A stretch of 64,000 bases of DNA from Fen-1359 sp963710355 (GTDB taxonomy: Bacteria > Planctomycetota > Phycisphaerae > Sedimentisphaerales > Anaerobacaceae), in NCBI GenBank assembly GCA_963710355.1, contig CAVPZU010000003.1, positions 1 to 64,000 of the forward strand, read 5' to 3'. Shown here piece after piece: positions 43,727 through 53,173 of this stretch (its first letter is position 1; every line of letters starts with the position of its first letter). A program made the translations under genes and the position numbers. Under the pieces are notes generated by a model. It did not search any database and was not told where the DNA came from. It saw nothing but the letters and a program-made list of their open reading frames with translations.

Positions 43727-44665
43727 ATGACAAGGATACTTGTTACAGGGGGGGTGGGTTTTATTGGCAGCCATTTATGCGATTATTTTGTAGAAGGCGG
43801 CAATGTGGTTGCAGCGATTGACAATCTTTCTTTGGGGAAGGAATCCAACATATCGCACCTGCTGCAAAAAAACAATTTTCATTTTTATAAGCAGGACCTG
43901 CTGAATTCAGCACAGATGGCCGGCATATTTGAAAAAGAAAAATTTGAAGAGGTGTATCACCTCGCTGCAAATTCCGATATTGCTCAAAGCAGTAAAAATC
44001 CCGATGTTGATATGAATAACACGTTAATGACGACATACAGCATTCTAAAACTGATGAATCAATACAAGGTCGGGAAAATTATTTTTTCTTCCTCTTCGGC
44101 TATTTATGGTGAGACGAAAAACAGGATTTCCGAAGATTTCGGGCCTCTGTTTCCCCTTTCACATTATGGTGCTGCAAAGCTTGCATCCGAGGCTTTTATT
44201 TCTTCGTTTGCCGAAAATTATAATTTGCAGGCTTGGATATTACGCTTTCCGAATGTAATCGGTCCGCGTGCGACTCACGGGGTTTTGTTCGATTTAATCA
44301 ATAAGATAAAAAATAATCCTGCGCAAATCGAGGTTCTTGGAGATGGTGAGCAAAACAAGCCGTATCTTTATGTAAAAGACCTGATTGATGCGATTGTTTT
44401 TGTCCGAAACCACTCACATAAAAAAATAAATGTTTTCAATATCGGGGTCGAGAGCAGAACAAAAGTAAAGACAATCGCAAAAATGATTATCGACCAGTTA
44501 CATCTGGAAACCTCCATTTGCTACACGGGCGGCGACAGGGGCTGGGTTGGCGATGTGCCGGCTTTTGAATATGACCTTACGGAAATAAACAAGCTCGGCT
44601 GGAAGGCAAAATATTCATCAGATGACGCAGTAAGAATGAGCATAAAGGAACTTATAAGCGAATGA
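43727..44665 (+). CDS. NAD-dependent sugar-nucleotide epimerase/dehydratase
   Basis: 312 aa, extended short-chain dehydrogenase fold. ILVTGGVGFIGSHL (GxxGxxG), DNLSLGKESN (NAD ribose Asp), SSSSAIYGE with active-site Ser, and SHYGAAKLASEA with the Tyr-xxx-Lys pair; FPNVIGPR follows. Similar to UDP-glucose 4-epimerases and GDP-mannose-type enzymes. It starts a four-gene, translationally coupled block (4-nt overlaps) with the GDP-heptose genes, so its substrate could be GDP-manno-heptose or another NDP-sugar. Confidence 0.9.
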   Translation: MTRILVTGGVGFIGSHLCDYFVEGGNVVAAIDNLSLGKESNISHLLQKNNFHFYKQDLLNSAQMAGIFEKEKFEEVYHLAANSDIAQSSKNPDVDMNNTLMTTYSILKLMNQYKVGKIIFSSSSAIYGETKNRISEDFGPLFPLSHYGAAKLASEAFISSFAENYNLQAWILRFPNVIGPRATHGVLFDLINKIKNNPAQIEVLGDGEQNKPYLYVKDLIDAIVFVRNHSHKKINVFNIGVESRTKVKTIAKMIIDQLHLETSICYTGGDRGWVGDVPAFEYDLTEINKLGWKAKYSSDDAVRMSIKELISE

Positions 44666-46011
44666 AAGCTGTAATCATAGCAGGCGGACAGGGAAAACGA
44701 ATGGGGGCATTAACCGAAAATACTCCCAAGCCGATGATTGCATTGGCAGGTAAGCCGATACTGCAGCATCAGATTGAGATGCTTGCAAGAGGCGGCCTGA
44801 ACCAGGTAATAATCCTGTCAGGTTATAAGGGTGAGGTTATAAAAAATTACTTCGGTGACAGAAGTGCTTATAGGGTGAATATTCAATACATAAGGGAGGA
44901 TGCACCCCTCGGCACGGCAGGGGCAGTGAAACAGCTTGAAGATACACTTACAGATGATTTTCTTGTTCTTTACGGTGACATAATGCTGGATATTGACCTT
45001 GATTCGTTTGTCTCTTTTCATTTGAATAAGAAATCGTCCGCCACGATAGTTGTTCATCCGAACGACCACCCTGCCGACAGCGACCTTCTGGATATTGACG
45101 ATGAGTGTAAGGTGACCGCCTTTTACAGTAAGCCGCACGATAAACATAAATTTTACAGGAATCTGGTTAACGCAGGCCTCTTTATTCTGTCGCCGCAAAT
45201 CTTCAAATATATTCCTGAAAATACCTTTTCGGATTTTGGAAAAGATATTTTTCCAAAACTAATCGAAAAAGGTGAACCAATTTATGCGTACGGCAGCGCA
45301 GAATACATAAAAGATGTCGGAACGATTGAAAGGCTCAAAGAAGTTGAAAGGGATGTAATCGAAGGTAGGGTTGCCAAGTTAAACAAAAAAAATAAAAGAA
45401 GAGCAATATTTTTAGACCGTGACGGTGTAATAAATTATGAAGACTATCCGCTGATTTCAGCAGGGCAGATTAAACTGCTGTCCGGAGTTGCCGACGCCGT
45501 CAAAAGAATAAATAAATCAGGATTCCTGTGTATAGTGGCAACGAACCAGCCTGTAATTGCCAAAGGATTAATCAGCAAAGAAGAATTGAATATTATACAT
45601 GCCAAACTCGATAGTGACCTCGGCAGCAGCGGCGCATATCTCGATAAAATTTATTACTGTCCTCATCATCCCCAAAGGGGCTTTGAAGGAGAAAGAGCCG
45701 AACTGAAGATTGAATGCAAATGCAGAAAACCTGGAACTGCACTTCTGCAGAAGGCAACAGAGGAATTCAATATTGATATGGCCGGTTCGTTTTTTGTCGG
45801 TGACAGGACGGTGGATATTATGACGGGTATCAATGCCGGCCTGACAACAATCCTTGTAAAGACAGGTTACGCTGGCAAAGACGGCAAGTATGACTGCCAG
45901 CCGGATTATATCTTCAATAATCTTTACGGGGCTGTTGACTTTATTCTTAATCAAAACGAAAGTCCCGTCAGGAAATCAAACAAAGTAATAAATACCGGAG
46001 TATTACGTTGA
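44662..46011 (+). CDS. Fusion of heptose-1-phosphate guanylyltransferase (HddC-like) and heptose-bisphosphate phosphatase (GmhB-like)
   Basis: 449 aa. Residues 1-235 are a nucleotidyltransferase: AVIIAGGQGKRMGALTENTPKPMIALAGKP, DAPLGTAGAVKQL, VLYGDIMLDID. Residues about 245-430 are a HAD phosphatase: IFLDRDGVINYEDYPL, IVATNQPVIAKG, GDRTVDIMTG, with the GmhB-specific zinc motif C-x-H...C-x-C (CPHHPQRGF...ECKCRKPG). GmhB removes the C7 phosphate of manno-heptose-1,7-bisphosphate and HddC joins the product to GMP; the fusion unites two sequential steps. ATGA overlap with the epimerase, TTGA with the kinase. Nucleotide preference (GDP or ADP) is inferred from the family. Confidence 0.9.
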   Translation: MKAVIIAGGQGKRMGALTENTPKPMIALAGKPILQHQIEMLARGGLNQVIILSGYKGEVIKNYFGDRSAYRVNIQYIREDAPLGTAGAVKQLEDTLTDDFLVLYGDIMLDIDLDSFVSFHLNKKSSATIVVHPNDHPADSDLLDIDDECKVTAFYSKPHDKHKFYRNLVNAGLFILSPQIFKYIPENTFSDFGKDIFPKLIEKGEPIYAYGSAEYIKDVGTIERLKEVERDVIEGRVAKLNKKNKRRAIFLDRDGVINYEDYPLISAGQIKLLSGVADAVKRINKSGFLCIVATNQPVIAKGLISKEELNIIHAKLDSDLGSSGAYLDKIYYCPHHPQRGFEGERAELKIECKCRKPGTALLQKATEEFNIDMAGSFFVGDRTVDIMTGINAGLTTILVKTGYAGKDGKYDCQPDYIFNNLYGAVDFILNQNESPVRKSNKVINTGVLR

Positions 46012-47000
46012 TAGGCACACAGACACCATTTAGAATAAGTTTTGCGGGCGGCGGGACGGACCTTAAGGAATTTTATTCGCGGGAGGCCGGCTGTGTCGTC
46101 AGCACCACTATTAACAAATATATGTTCATCTTTGCGCACCCGTTCTTTGACCAGAAGACACAGGTTAAGTATTCAAAGACGGAGCTTGTAGAGGATATTA
46201 ACAAAATCAAACATCCCATAGTGCGTGAAGTACTCAAGAAATTCGATTTAAAAGGGATGGATATAAACTCGATTGCCGACATACCGGCGGGCACGGGGCT
46301 GGGCTCATCATCATCGTTCACGGTGGGATTGCTTCATACCTTATACGCCTACACGAGCAGGTATCCTTCGAAGGAGCAGCTTGCCAGGGAGGCGTGCGAG
46401 CTTGAAATAGAGATTCTCAAAGAGCCTATCGGCAAGCAGGACCAGTATGCAGCCTCTTACGGAGGGCTGAACTGCATCACGTTTTACCCGAACGGCGGCG
46501 TCAATGTCGAGCCGGTAATTATGTCGCCGGGGAAATTGGGGAAGCTGGAAGAAAATCTGCTGATGTTTTATCTTGGGGTGACTAGGCCTGCAAAGTCGAT
46601 TTTGAAAAACCAGAAAAGCCGGACGGCAAACAACAAAAAAGTATGCCGGAATCTGGCGTTAATGGCAAAACTTGCGATGCAGCTAAGACGGGAACTTTCA
46701 AACGGCAATATCGAGCAGATGGGTTTGATTCTGGATGAAAACTGGAAGCTGAAAAGGGAACTTTCAAAAGGGATAACCGAAGAAACAATCGATCTTTACT
46801 ACACAAAAGGTCTTAAAAACGGTGCCACGGGGGGAAAGCTTCTCGGTGCTGGCGGCGGCGGTTTCTTGCTGTTCTATTGTGAAAAAAAGCATCAGGAAAA
46901 ACTGAGGAGGGCGATGAAGAACCTGAGGGAAATGAAATTTAAGTTTGATAATTTTGGCACGAAAATAATTTATGTTTCAGGTTATGGGCAGGCTATATGA
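46008..47000 (+). CDS. hddA: D-glycero-alpha-D-manno-heptose-7-phosphate kinase (HddA-like GHMP kinase)
   Basis: 330 aa. GHMP fold: TPFRISFAGGGTDLKEFY at the N-terminus, ATP loop ADIPAGTGLGSSSSFTVGLL, a middle EPIGKQDQYAASYGGLN, and GATGGKLLGAGGGGFLLFY at the C-terminus. These blocks match heptose-7-phosphate kinases. TTG start with GGAG 7 nt upstream, overlapping the preceding stop by 4 nt. Step: phosphorylates heptose-7-phosphate at C1. Confidence 0.92.
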   Translation: MIGTQTPFRISFAGGGTDLKEFYSREAGCVVSTTINKYMFIFAHPFFDQKTQVKYSKTELVEDINKIKHPIVREVLKKFDLKGMDINSIADIPAGTGLGSSSSFTVGLLHTLYAYTSRYPSKEQLAREACELEIEILKEPIGKQDQYAASYGGLNCITFYPNGGVNVEPVIMSPGKLGKLEENLLMFYLGVTRPAKSILKNQKSRTANNKKVCRNLALMAKLAMQLRRELSNGNIEQMGLILDENWKLKRELSKGITEETIDLYYTKGLKNGATGGKLLGAGGGGFLLFYCEKKHQEKLRRAMKNLREMKFKFDNFGTKIIYVSGYGQAI

Positions 47001-47653
47001 ATAATGTAAAAGCAAAAATTGAAAATTATTGTTCCCGGTTGAAAAAGACGCTGGATGCCCTGGATACAGAGAATATTGTTAATGCTGTAAATGTCATCAG
47101 GCGGGCATTTATAGAAGGACGGCAGATTTTTATTATGGGCAATGGGGGAAGTGCAGCGACATCATCACATATCGCCTGCGACCTGAATAAGGGAGCGTCC
47201 GCCGACCTTGGAAGGAAATTTAAGGTAATCTGTCTTAATGACAATATGCCGACAATTCTTGCGACCGCCAACGATTTGAGTTATGAGGATATTTTTGTTG
47301 AACAACTGAAAAACTTTCTGAGACCATCGGATGTGGTTGTGGGAATTTCCGGAAGCGGAAACTCGAAAAACGTCCTCAAGGCGATTGAATACGCCAACCA
47401 GAATGGCGGCATCACAATCGGGCTGTGCGGATATGACGGCGGAAAACTGAAAAAGGTTTCGCAACATTCGATTCATATAGCAATCAACGATATGCAGATT
47501 TCAGAAGATATTCATTTAATCATCGGCCATATTATGATGCAGATTTTCAAAACAAGTTTGAATAGTGTTAATAAAAAGACAAAACCTATAGACATAAAAG
47601 AATATAACAAATACGACATTCTGCTGGAACAGTTGTGCCAGACAAATTTTTAA
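46997..47653 (+). CDS. gmhA: Sedoheptulose-7-phosphate isomerase (GmhA-like SIS protein)
   Basis: 218 aa. SIS sugar-isomerase fold: FIMGNGGSAATSSHIACDLNKGA (phosphate loop and catalytic His), GISGSGNSKNVLKAI, and DDMQISEDIHLIIGHIMMQ, where GmhA proteins have their metal/catalytic QE(x)xH...H. It turns sedoheptulose-7-phosphate into manno-heptose-7-phosphate, the first step for the kinase and fusion enzyme just upstream. With them all four steps to GDP-heptose are encoded in 3 kb. Confidence 0.9.
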   Translation: MNNVKAKIENYCSRLKKTLDALDTENIVNAVNVIRRAFIEGRQIFIMGNGGSAATSSHIACDLNKGASADLGRKFKVICLNDNMPTILATANDLSYEDIFVEQLKNFLRPSDVVVGISGSGNSKNVLKAIEYANQNGGITIGLCGYDGGKLKKVSQHSIHIAINDMQISEDIHLIIGHIMMQIFKTSLNSVNKKTKPIDIKEYNKYDILLEQLCQTNF

Positions 47654-47714
47654 ACAAAATTGACCTGGTCTTTGCCAATATCGCAGCATACGGCAGTGGG
47701 GATTGTAACGAGCG

Positions 47715-48833
47715 ATGAAAACTATAGTTTTTTTAGCATTTGATAACAAGACTGGCCTTACATACCATTTTGTTGACTGGGCACTGGCCCTGAATAACAA
47801 AGCGGGCAACAAATTAAAAATGATATTTGTGACATTAAAAAATGAACAGAATACAGGCCTGCATAAAAAGCTGAAAGAAAATAATTCTGTTAATGTCATA
47901 GAAATAGATAGTGTGGACAAACTCGACAAATTGGAGTGCCTCAAACAGGCGGACATTGTTCACTGCCAAGGATTCAGGCAGGCGGCAGGGGCGCTTAAAA
48001 TAAAAAAGGCAAGCAACCTCAAATATAAGACAGCAATCACTATGCACGCCTTCAGGCATGGTTGTTGGTACAGGCCTATCTATGCCAATCTGATATCGCT
48101 TCTTTATATAAACAAGATAGACGCCATTAATTTTCTAAGTCACATCTCAAAAAATGAATTCATAAGATACAACCCTGCATATAAGCGATGCAATTACTCT
48201 TTTGTGTTTCCTTTGGGGTGCAATGAGGATGATTTTGCACAAGAAGAGCCGATTGAAGAACTCCCGTTTTATGACCAGTTAGTCAAGTCTAAGAAGAACA
48301 TCGTATATCTGGCGGAATTTTCCCGCAGGAAACAACATCTATGGCTTCTAAAAACAATAAAGGACATTTTGATTAAAGAAGAGGTCAAATTGTGGTTATT
48401 CGGCGGCGACGGCGGCGAGCGTGTGAGGATAATGCGGTATATCAGTGAAAACGGTCTTACCCCGAACGTAAAAATGCCCGGCAGGGTCGATAGAAAATTT
48501 ATCCCGTCTATTCTGAAACGAATGAACCTGGCTGTCTGCACGTCAAAGTCGGAAACTTTCGGTCATGTAATACTCGAACCTATGTTTGCCGGCATCCCCG
48601 TGGTGACATTCGATACCGGAGCAGCAGGCTTTCTGATAAGGGATTTTTCAAACGGCTTTGTCATCGGGGATAAATCGGAAGGGGAAAATTTCAGAAAAGC
48701 AGTGGAATTTTTGTTAAAGAACAAAGAAGCAGCCGAGACAATGGGGAAAAATAACAGAAAGACTGCCAATCAATTGCTGACCTGGGACATTACAGCAGAT
48801 AACACCATAAATATGTATCTTGGCATAATATGA
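47715..48833 (+). CDS. GT4-family glycosyltransferase
   Basis: 372 aa. N-terminus IVFLAFDNKTGLTYHFVDWALALN, acceptor-domain ADIVHCQGFRQA, hinge IVYLAEFSRRKQHLWLL, donor site TSKSETFGHVILEPMFAGIPVVTFDTGAAGFLI (E-x7-E). The stop overlaps the start of a glycosyltransferase remnant (ATGA). Confidence 0.88.
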   Translation: MKTIVFLAFDNKTGLTYHFVDWALALNNKAGNKLKMIFVTLKNEQNTGLHKKLKENNSVNVIEIDSVDKLDKLECLKQADIVHCQGFRQAAGALKIKKASNLKYKTAITMHAFRHGCWYRPIYANLISLLYINKIDAINFLSHISKNEFIRYNPAYKRCNYSFVFPLGCNEDDFAQEEPIEELPFYDQLVKSKKNIVYLAEFSRRKQHLWLLKTIKDILIKEEVKLWLFGGDGGERVRIMRYISENGLTPNVKMPGRVDRKFIPSILKRMNLAVCTSKSETFGHVILEPMFAGIPVVTFDTGAAGFLIRDFSNGFVIGDKSEGENFRKAVEFLLKNKEAAETMGKNNRKTANQLLTWDITADNTINMYLGII

Positions 48834-48907
48834 AAGAATACACGGTAGCAACAAATGCACTTTCGGCCCGGCAAGGGGGCGAGCGGGTATCACGACAGAC
48901 AAACTGA
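48830..48907 (+). pseudogene. N-terminal remnant of a GT4 glycosyltransferase
   Basis: 25 codons beginning ATG: MKEYTVATNALSARQGGERV, then a stop. The NALSARQGG block is the usual GT4 opening and resembles KLIINTLSSRQGGGQIYI of the gene at 49993. The ATG overlaps the previous stop as in an intact operon. The rest of the gene is missing. Confidence 0.6.
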
Positions 48908-48941
48908 TAGGAGAGGAGACGGGTGAAATGAGAAGGCGTGA

Positions 48942-49100
48942 AGTAGAGGGCGATGGGAAGGATATGAGATATATCGAATGAGAACCGATGGGATGCTGGA
49001 TATTAATTTCGACAAGACCTGGAATTGTGTAGCTGTTCACAAAGATTCTGTATTCTGCGAACACTGCCGGTCAATTACTCTCGAACAAAAACAGGTTTAA
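48942..49100 (+). pseudogene. C-terminal remnant of an FkbM methyltransferase
   Basis: In one frame this reads GYEIYRMRTDGMLDINFDK then TWNCVAVHKDSVF and a stop. It aligns with the end of the FkbM protein at 42827-43675 (DYQIYRLRDGGYLDENPEGA, WNCVAVNKNSAF). No SAM-binding part remains. Together with the GT4 fragment at 48830 it marks a deletion that removed at least parts of two genes. Confidence 0.75.
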
Positions 49101-49117
49101 CTTTGCTGGAAAATACC

Positions 49118-49933
49118 GTGAATCAGACAAACGAATGCATCTCGAATCTTTACCTGACAGACGAATATATTAACAACAATCCTTCGCTCCACAGAGAGGA
49201 TTCTTCCTGGAAAGTCAGCAAAATTATCCCATTTGTTGATACGGTTATTGGCAGAATTAATAAAACGGAAATTAATGCGCTGGATGTGGGAGGCGGCGCA
49301 GGTTTAATCTTAAGCGCTGTATCGAGCCACATAGAAAAAAAATACGGGAAAAAGGTCAATAAATTCGCCCTGGATTTAAGCCCTGCAATGCTCGAAATTC
49401 AAAGAGAAGAAAATCCAGACCTTAAAAAAGCCCTGAACGAGAGCATCAGCAATACCTCGCTGAACGACAGGAAAATCGACCTTGTCCTGATGATCGACGT
49501 GCTGGAGCATATACCTAACCCATCGGATGCTCTTATTGAACTGCGAAGAATCTCAAGGTATGTTATTTTCAAGGTGCCGCTGGAGAATAACCTTTGCCTG
49601 ATAATCAAGAACTTTATAACGAGAAACAGGGCGAAGAAAAAAGCTGCTGCTGCCATCGGCCATATCAACTTTTATACCTTCGGCAGCCTCAAAAGCGAGA
49701 TAGAGAAATACCTGGGAAGAGAGATAGTTTCGTCTTTTACAAATGTGTTTGATTATTTTCCGCAGTCAAAAGAGAAAAAAAGCGTGATGAAACTATGTTA
49801 CCATTTTGCTGCATCGCTTGTTTTCAAATTGTCACCGAGATTATGTTCCCTTTTGTTCAACGATTTCGTGATGATTCTGGTGGAAAATTACGATTCGTTA
49901 CGGTCTGCAGCAGAAGACGAATTAAAAGGCTGA
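49118..49933 (+). CDS. Class I SAM-dependent methyltransferase
   Basis: 271 aa from a GTG; no ATG is near, and TTG 49103 is an alternative. Further upstream the frame crosses the FkbM remnant and is not coding. Motif I NALDVGGGAGLILSAVSSHI, motif II-like FALDLSPAMLEIQ, and IDLVLMIDVLEHIPNPSDALIELRRI (the DVLEHI block of ubiE/COQ5-like enzymes). Target probably a sugar or lipid-linked saccharide. Confidence 0.82.
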   Translation: MNQTNECISNLYLTDEYINNNPSLHREDSSWKVSKIIPFVDTVIGRINKTEINALDVGGGAGLILSAVSSHIEKKYGKKVNKFALDLSPAMLEIQREENPDLKKALNESISNTSLNDRKIDLVLMIDVLEHIPNPSDALIELRRISRYVIFKVPLENNLCLIIKNFITRNRAKKKAAAAIGHINFYTFGSLKSEIEKYLGREIVSSFTNVFDYFPQSKEKKSVMKLCYHFAASLVFKLSPRLCSLLFNDFVMILVENYDSLRSAAEDELKG

Positions 49934-49992
49934 TTAAAGTCAAAACCAAATTTCTCCAACCACACTTTTGAAAAAATTATCGTGATAAACTT

Positions 49993-51111
49993 ATGAAGCT
50001 GATTATAAATACACTTTCCTCGCGTCAGGGCGGCGGTCAGATTTACATATCAAACCTTCTGCGGTATGCCCAAAAATATCCCGATATAAAAACACACATC
50101 CTGACCAGCCCGGAATTCGCTCACCTGTATAACTATCCTTCTGTCGAATTAATCTGCTGCAAAGAACTGTCACAAAATATCCTCAAGCGAGTACTGTGGG
50201 AGAAAAATTCACTGCCCACGATTCTGAAAGAATTAAGAACGGACCTTGTATTCTGCCCCGGAGGAACGATAAATTTTGCGCCGCCGGCAGGCTGTAAAAC
50301 TGCGGTTACATTTCAAAATATGCTTATTTTTGACAAAGAGAACAGGCGTAAATATCCCCTCGGTTATATGCGGTTCAGGCTGGCGATGCTGGAAAGATTG
50401 TCAAGGAAAAGTTTCGAAAAGGCAGATTTGGTAATATTTCTTACCGACTATGCAAAAGAGGTTATAGATGCTCAGGTGCCACGAAGGAAAGAGGCTTCTG
50501 TAGTTATCCCGCACGGGCTTGACGACAAATTTCGCACTGCCGACAGAGGCGATATCCCCCGATGCGAAGGGCTGCCGGACGGTCAATACCTGCTATACAC
50601 ATCGGTAATTACCAATTTCAAGGCTCATCTGGAGGTTGTATGGGCTTACCATATTCTCTGTCAGCACAGGCAGACACCGGAAAAGCTATTATTTGTTGGC
50701 CCGTCGTATAAAAGATACGAAAAAGAACTTCGCAGACAGGTCGCAAAACTGAATCTGCAGGATAAGGTCAAGATTATCGGCGAAATCCCTAACAGCGAAA
50801 TGCCATCGGTATATCATTCTGCAAAGGCACACATTTTTGCTTCGACTTGTGAAAACTGCCCGAACATCGTTATTGAAAGTCTCGGCTCAGGCAGGCCCAT
50901 TTTTCTATCCAATATCCCCCCGATGCCCGAAATTGCCGGCGATGCTGCAATCTATTTCGACCCCTATAAACCGGCTGAATTGGCAGATTTATTACTGCGT
51001 TATCTCGATGATGAGGTTTGGATGAAACATATCGGTCAGCGGGCTTTCGAGCGGTCTGCCAACTTCAGACTGGTCAAAGACAGACTCATCAGACCTTCGA
51101 TGCCTTTGTAA
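49993..51111 (+). CDS. GT4-family glycosyltransferase
   Basis: 372 aa. LIINTLSSRQGGGQIYISNLL opens the protein; VIPHGLDDKFR and LLYTSVITNFKAHLEVVWAYHIL lie at the hinge; FASTCENCPNIVIESLGSGRPIFLSNIPPMPEIAGDAAIYFDPY is the donor site. Typical of mannosyl- or rhamnosyl-transferases of this subgroup, but the donor cannot be fixed. Confidence 0.9.
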   Translation: MKLIINTLSSRQGGGQIYISNLLRYAQKYPDIKTHILTSPEFAHLYNYPSVELICCKELSQNILKRVLWEKNSLPTILKELRTDLVFCPGGTINFAPPAGCKTAVTFQNMLIFDKENRRKYPLGYMRFRLAMLERLSRKSFEKADLVIFLTDYAKEVIDAQVPRRKEASVVIPHGLDDKFRTADRGDIPRCEGLPDGQYLLYTSVITNFKAHLEVVWAYHILCQHRQTPEKLLFVGPSYKRYEKELRRQVAKLNLQDKVKIIGEIPNSEMPSVYHSAKAHIFASTCENCPNIVIESLGSGRPIFLSNIPPMPEIAGDAAIYFDPYKPAELADLLLRYLDDEVWMKHIGQRAFERSANFRLVKDRLIRPSMPL

Positions 51112-51232
51112 ATCTATTCGATGAAAGAGCAAAAGAACGGTATGCAGACATCTCAACGAAAAAAAACGATTTGGAGCAGCCTGTTTTAATATAATTTTTT
51201 TTACATAAAGACATAACCTGAGGGATAAACAA

Positions 51233-53173
51233 ATGTGCGGTATATGCGGATATCAGGGTAGCTTTCAACAGAACCTTATTCAGGCTATGGCCGAGCTTAT
51301 TGCTCACAGAGGCCCCGATGACCGCGGCTTTTGGGAAGACCCTGCCCGTCAGGTGGCTCTCGGGCATACGAGACTATCCATAATAGACCTGCGGCCGGAA
51401 GGCAGACAGCCTATGCAAAACGAGACCGGCACCATATTTCTTATCTGCAACGGTGAGATATATAATTACAAGCAACTGCGCCAGGAACTTGTCAACAAAG
51501 GACACAGATTCTCAAGCTTCTCGGACAGCGAGGTTCTATTGCATCTCTACGAGCAGGATGGCGTCGATATGCTCAGCCGCTTAAATGGCATATTCGCCTT
51601 TGCAATATTCGACTGCGAAAAAAACCAGCTTTTCTGCGCCCGGGATCAGTTAGGTGTAAAACCATTTTACTACGCACAGGTCGGCAACTTATTTGCCTTT
51701 GCCTCAGAGCTAAAGGCAATCCTCGCTGTCCCACAGATACCAAAAGACATCGACCCTATTGCCATTCATAACACGCTTACTTTCCTCTGGTCGCCAAGCC
51801 CGAACACAATGTTCAAGACAATCCGAAAGCTCGAGCCGGGCTTTGCACTGATAGTCAGGGACGGCAAAATAGAACACCACTGGCAATACTACGACATACC
51901 TTACCAGCAGGAAACTAATTTAATTTACTCCGAATCCGAGGCGATAAAAGCCGTGCAGGAAGCACTTTTCACAGCCGTCGAACGCCAGCTTATGGCCGAC
52001 GTCCCTATAGGTGCCTTTATGTCAGGCGGTCTGGATACAAGCAGCATCGTGGCAATGATGAAAAAAATAAAGCCCCAAGAAAAACCCAAATGCTATACCA
52101 TTTCCTTTGCAGGCGGCAAACAATATGAAGGGGCTGTAAACGATTTGCCTTATGCCAGAATCGCTGCAAAGCATCTCGACGTGGACCTCGAAGAGATAGA
52201 AATTAACCCCTCCATCGTTGAAAACATTGAGAAAATGATCTATCTGCTCGACGAACCGCAGGCAGACCTCGCACCGCTTAATATTATGCTAATCTGTCAA
52301 AAGGCCCGCCAGGATGGTATTAAGGTATTGCTGTCAGGAGCAGGAGGAGATGACATATTCTCGGGTTATCGCCGGCATGTCGCCCTTTTCATAGAAAGAT
52401 ACTGGGCATGGCTACCCCCTTATGTTCGACGCATCATCAGCACAACCGCGAAACTCACTTCTGTGGAATGGCCTATTGTCAGAAAGATGCGAAAAATCTT
52501 TGAAAATGCTTATCTGACCCCGGAAAACAGGTTAATCGCTTATTTCTTCTGGCTGAGCCAAAACAAAATCAAAGAACTTTACGTTGACGATTTCCGCAAT
52601 GCCCTGGCTGACTACGACTCCTTCATTCCTATGCGAAATCATCTCGCGAATATCTCCGGCGTAAAAAATCCCCTCAACCAGATGCTTTATCTCGAATGTA
52701 AGACATTCCTGCCCGACCACAACCTTAATTACACCGACAAAATGGGTATGGCTTCCGGCATCGAAATACGCGTCCCTCTGCTCGATATCGACCTTGTGCG
52801 ATTGTCTACAAGAATCAGTCCGAATCTCAAGCAAAAGGCGAGGTTCGGCAAATACATCTTAAAAAAGGCAATGGAGCCCTATCTGCCGCACGAGGTTATT
52901 TACAGACCAAAGGCTGCGATACCGAGCCCCGTCCGAACATGGCTGCTCGGTGATTTGAGAGATATGGTTCACGATATTCTCTCTCCGCATAACATCAGAC
53001 AAAGAGGCTGGTTTAACCCCTCCTCCGTACAAAAGCTGCTCGAAGACAACGAATCTATGAAAATTGATGCCTCCTATCCAATCTGGGCAATGGTCTCTAT
53101 GGAAATATGGGCGAATCTATTTTTAGACCGGTCCTATGTTTCTTCTAAAAAATATGCTGCTGAACTAATATGA
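51233..53173 (+). CDS. Asparagine-synthase-like glutamine amidotransferase
   Basis: 646 aa. Class II glutaminase domain starts with catalytic Cys2 (MCGICGYQGSF) and has HRGPDDRG and CNGEIYNY; the synthetase domain has the ATP pyrophosphatase loop FMSGGLDTSSIVAMM and LLSGAGGDDIFSGYRRH. Long AsnB-like proteins in polysaccharide loci are thought to amidate sugar carboxylates rather than make asparagine. The C5-epimerase gene follows with an ATGA overlap, which strengthens a uronic acid link. GAGGG lies 8 nt before the start. Confidence 0.92.
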   Translation: MCGICGYQGSFQQNLIQAMAELIAHRGPDDRGFWEDPARQVALGHTRLSIIDLRPEGRQPMQNETGTIFLICNGEIYNYKQLRQELVNKGHRFSSFSDSEVLLHLYEQDGVDMLSRLNGIFAFAIFDCEKNQLFCARDQLGVKPFYYAQVGNLFAFASELKAILAVPQIPKDIDPIAIHNTLTFLWSPSPNTMFKTIRKLEPGFALIVRDGKIEHHWQYYDIPYQQETNLIYSESEAIKAVQEALFTAVERQLMADVPIGAFMSGGLDTSSIVAMMKKIKPQEKPKCYTISFAGGKQYEGAVNDLPYARIAAKHLDVDLEEIEINPSIVENIEKMIYLLDEPQADLAPLNIMLICQKARQDGIKVLLSGAGGDDIFSGYRRHVALFIERYWAWLPPYVRRIISTTAKLTSVEWPIVRKMRKIFENAYLTPENRLIAYFFWLSQNKIKELYVDDFRNALADYDSFIPMRNHLANISGVKNPLNQMLYLECKTFLPDHNLNYTDKMGMASGIEIRVPLLDIDLVRLSTRISPNLKQKARFGKYILKKAMEPYLPHEVIYRPKAAIPSPVRTWLLGDLRDMVHDILSPHNIRQRGWFNPSSVQKLLEDNESMKIDASYPIWAMVSMEIWANLFLDRSYVSSKKYAAELI

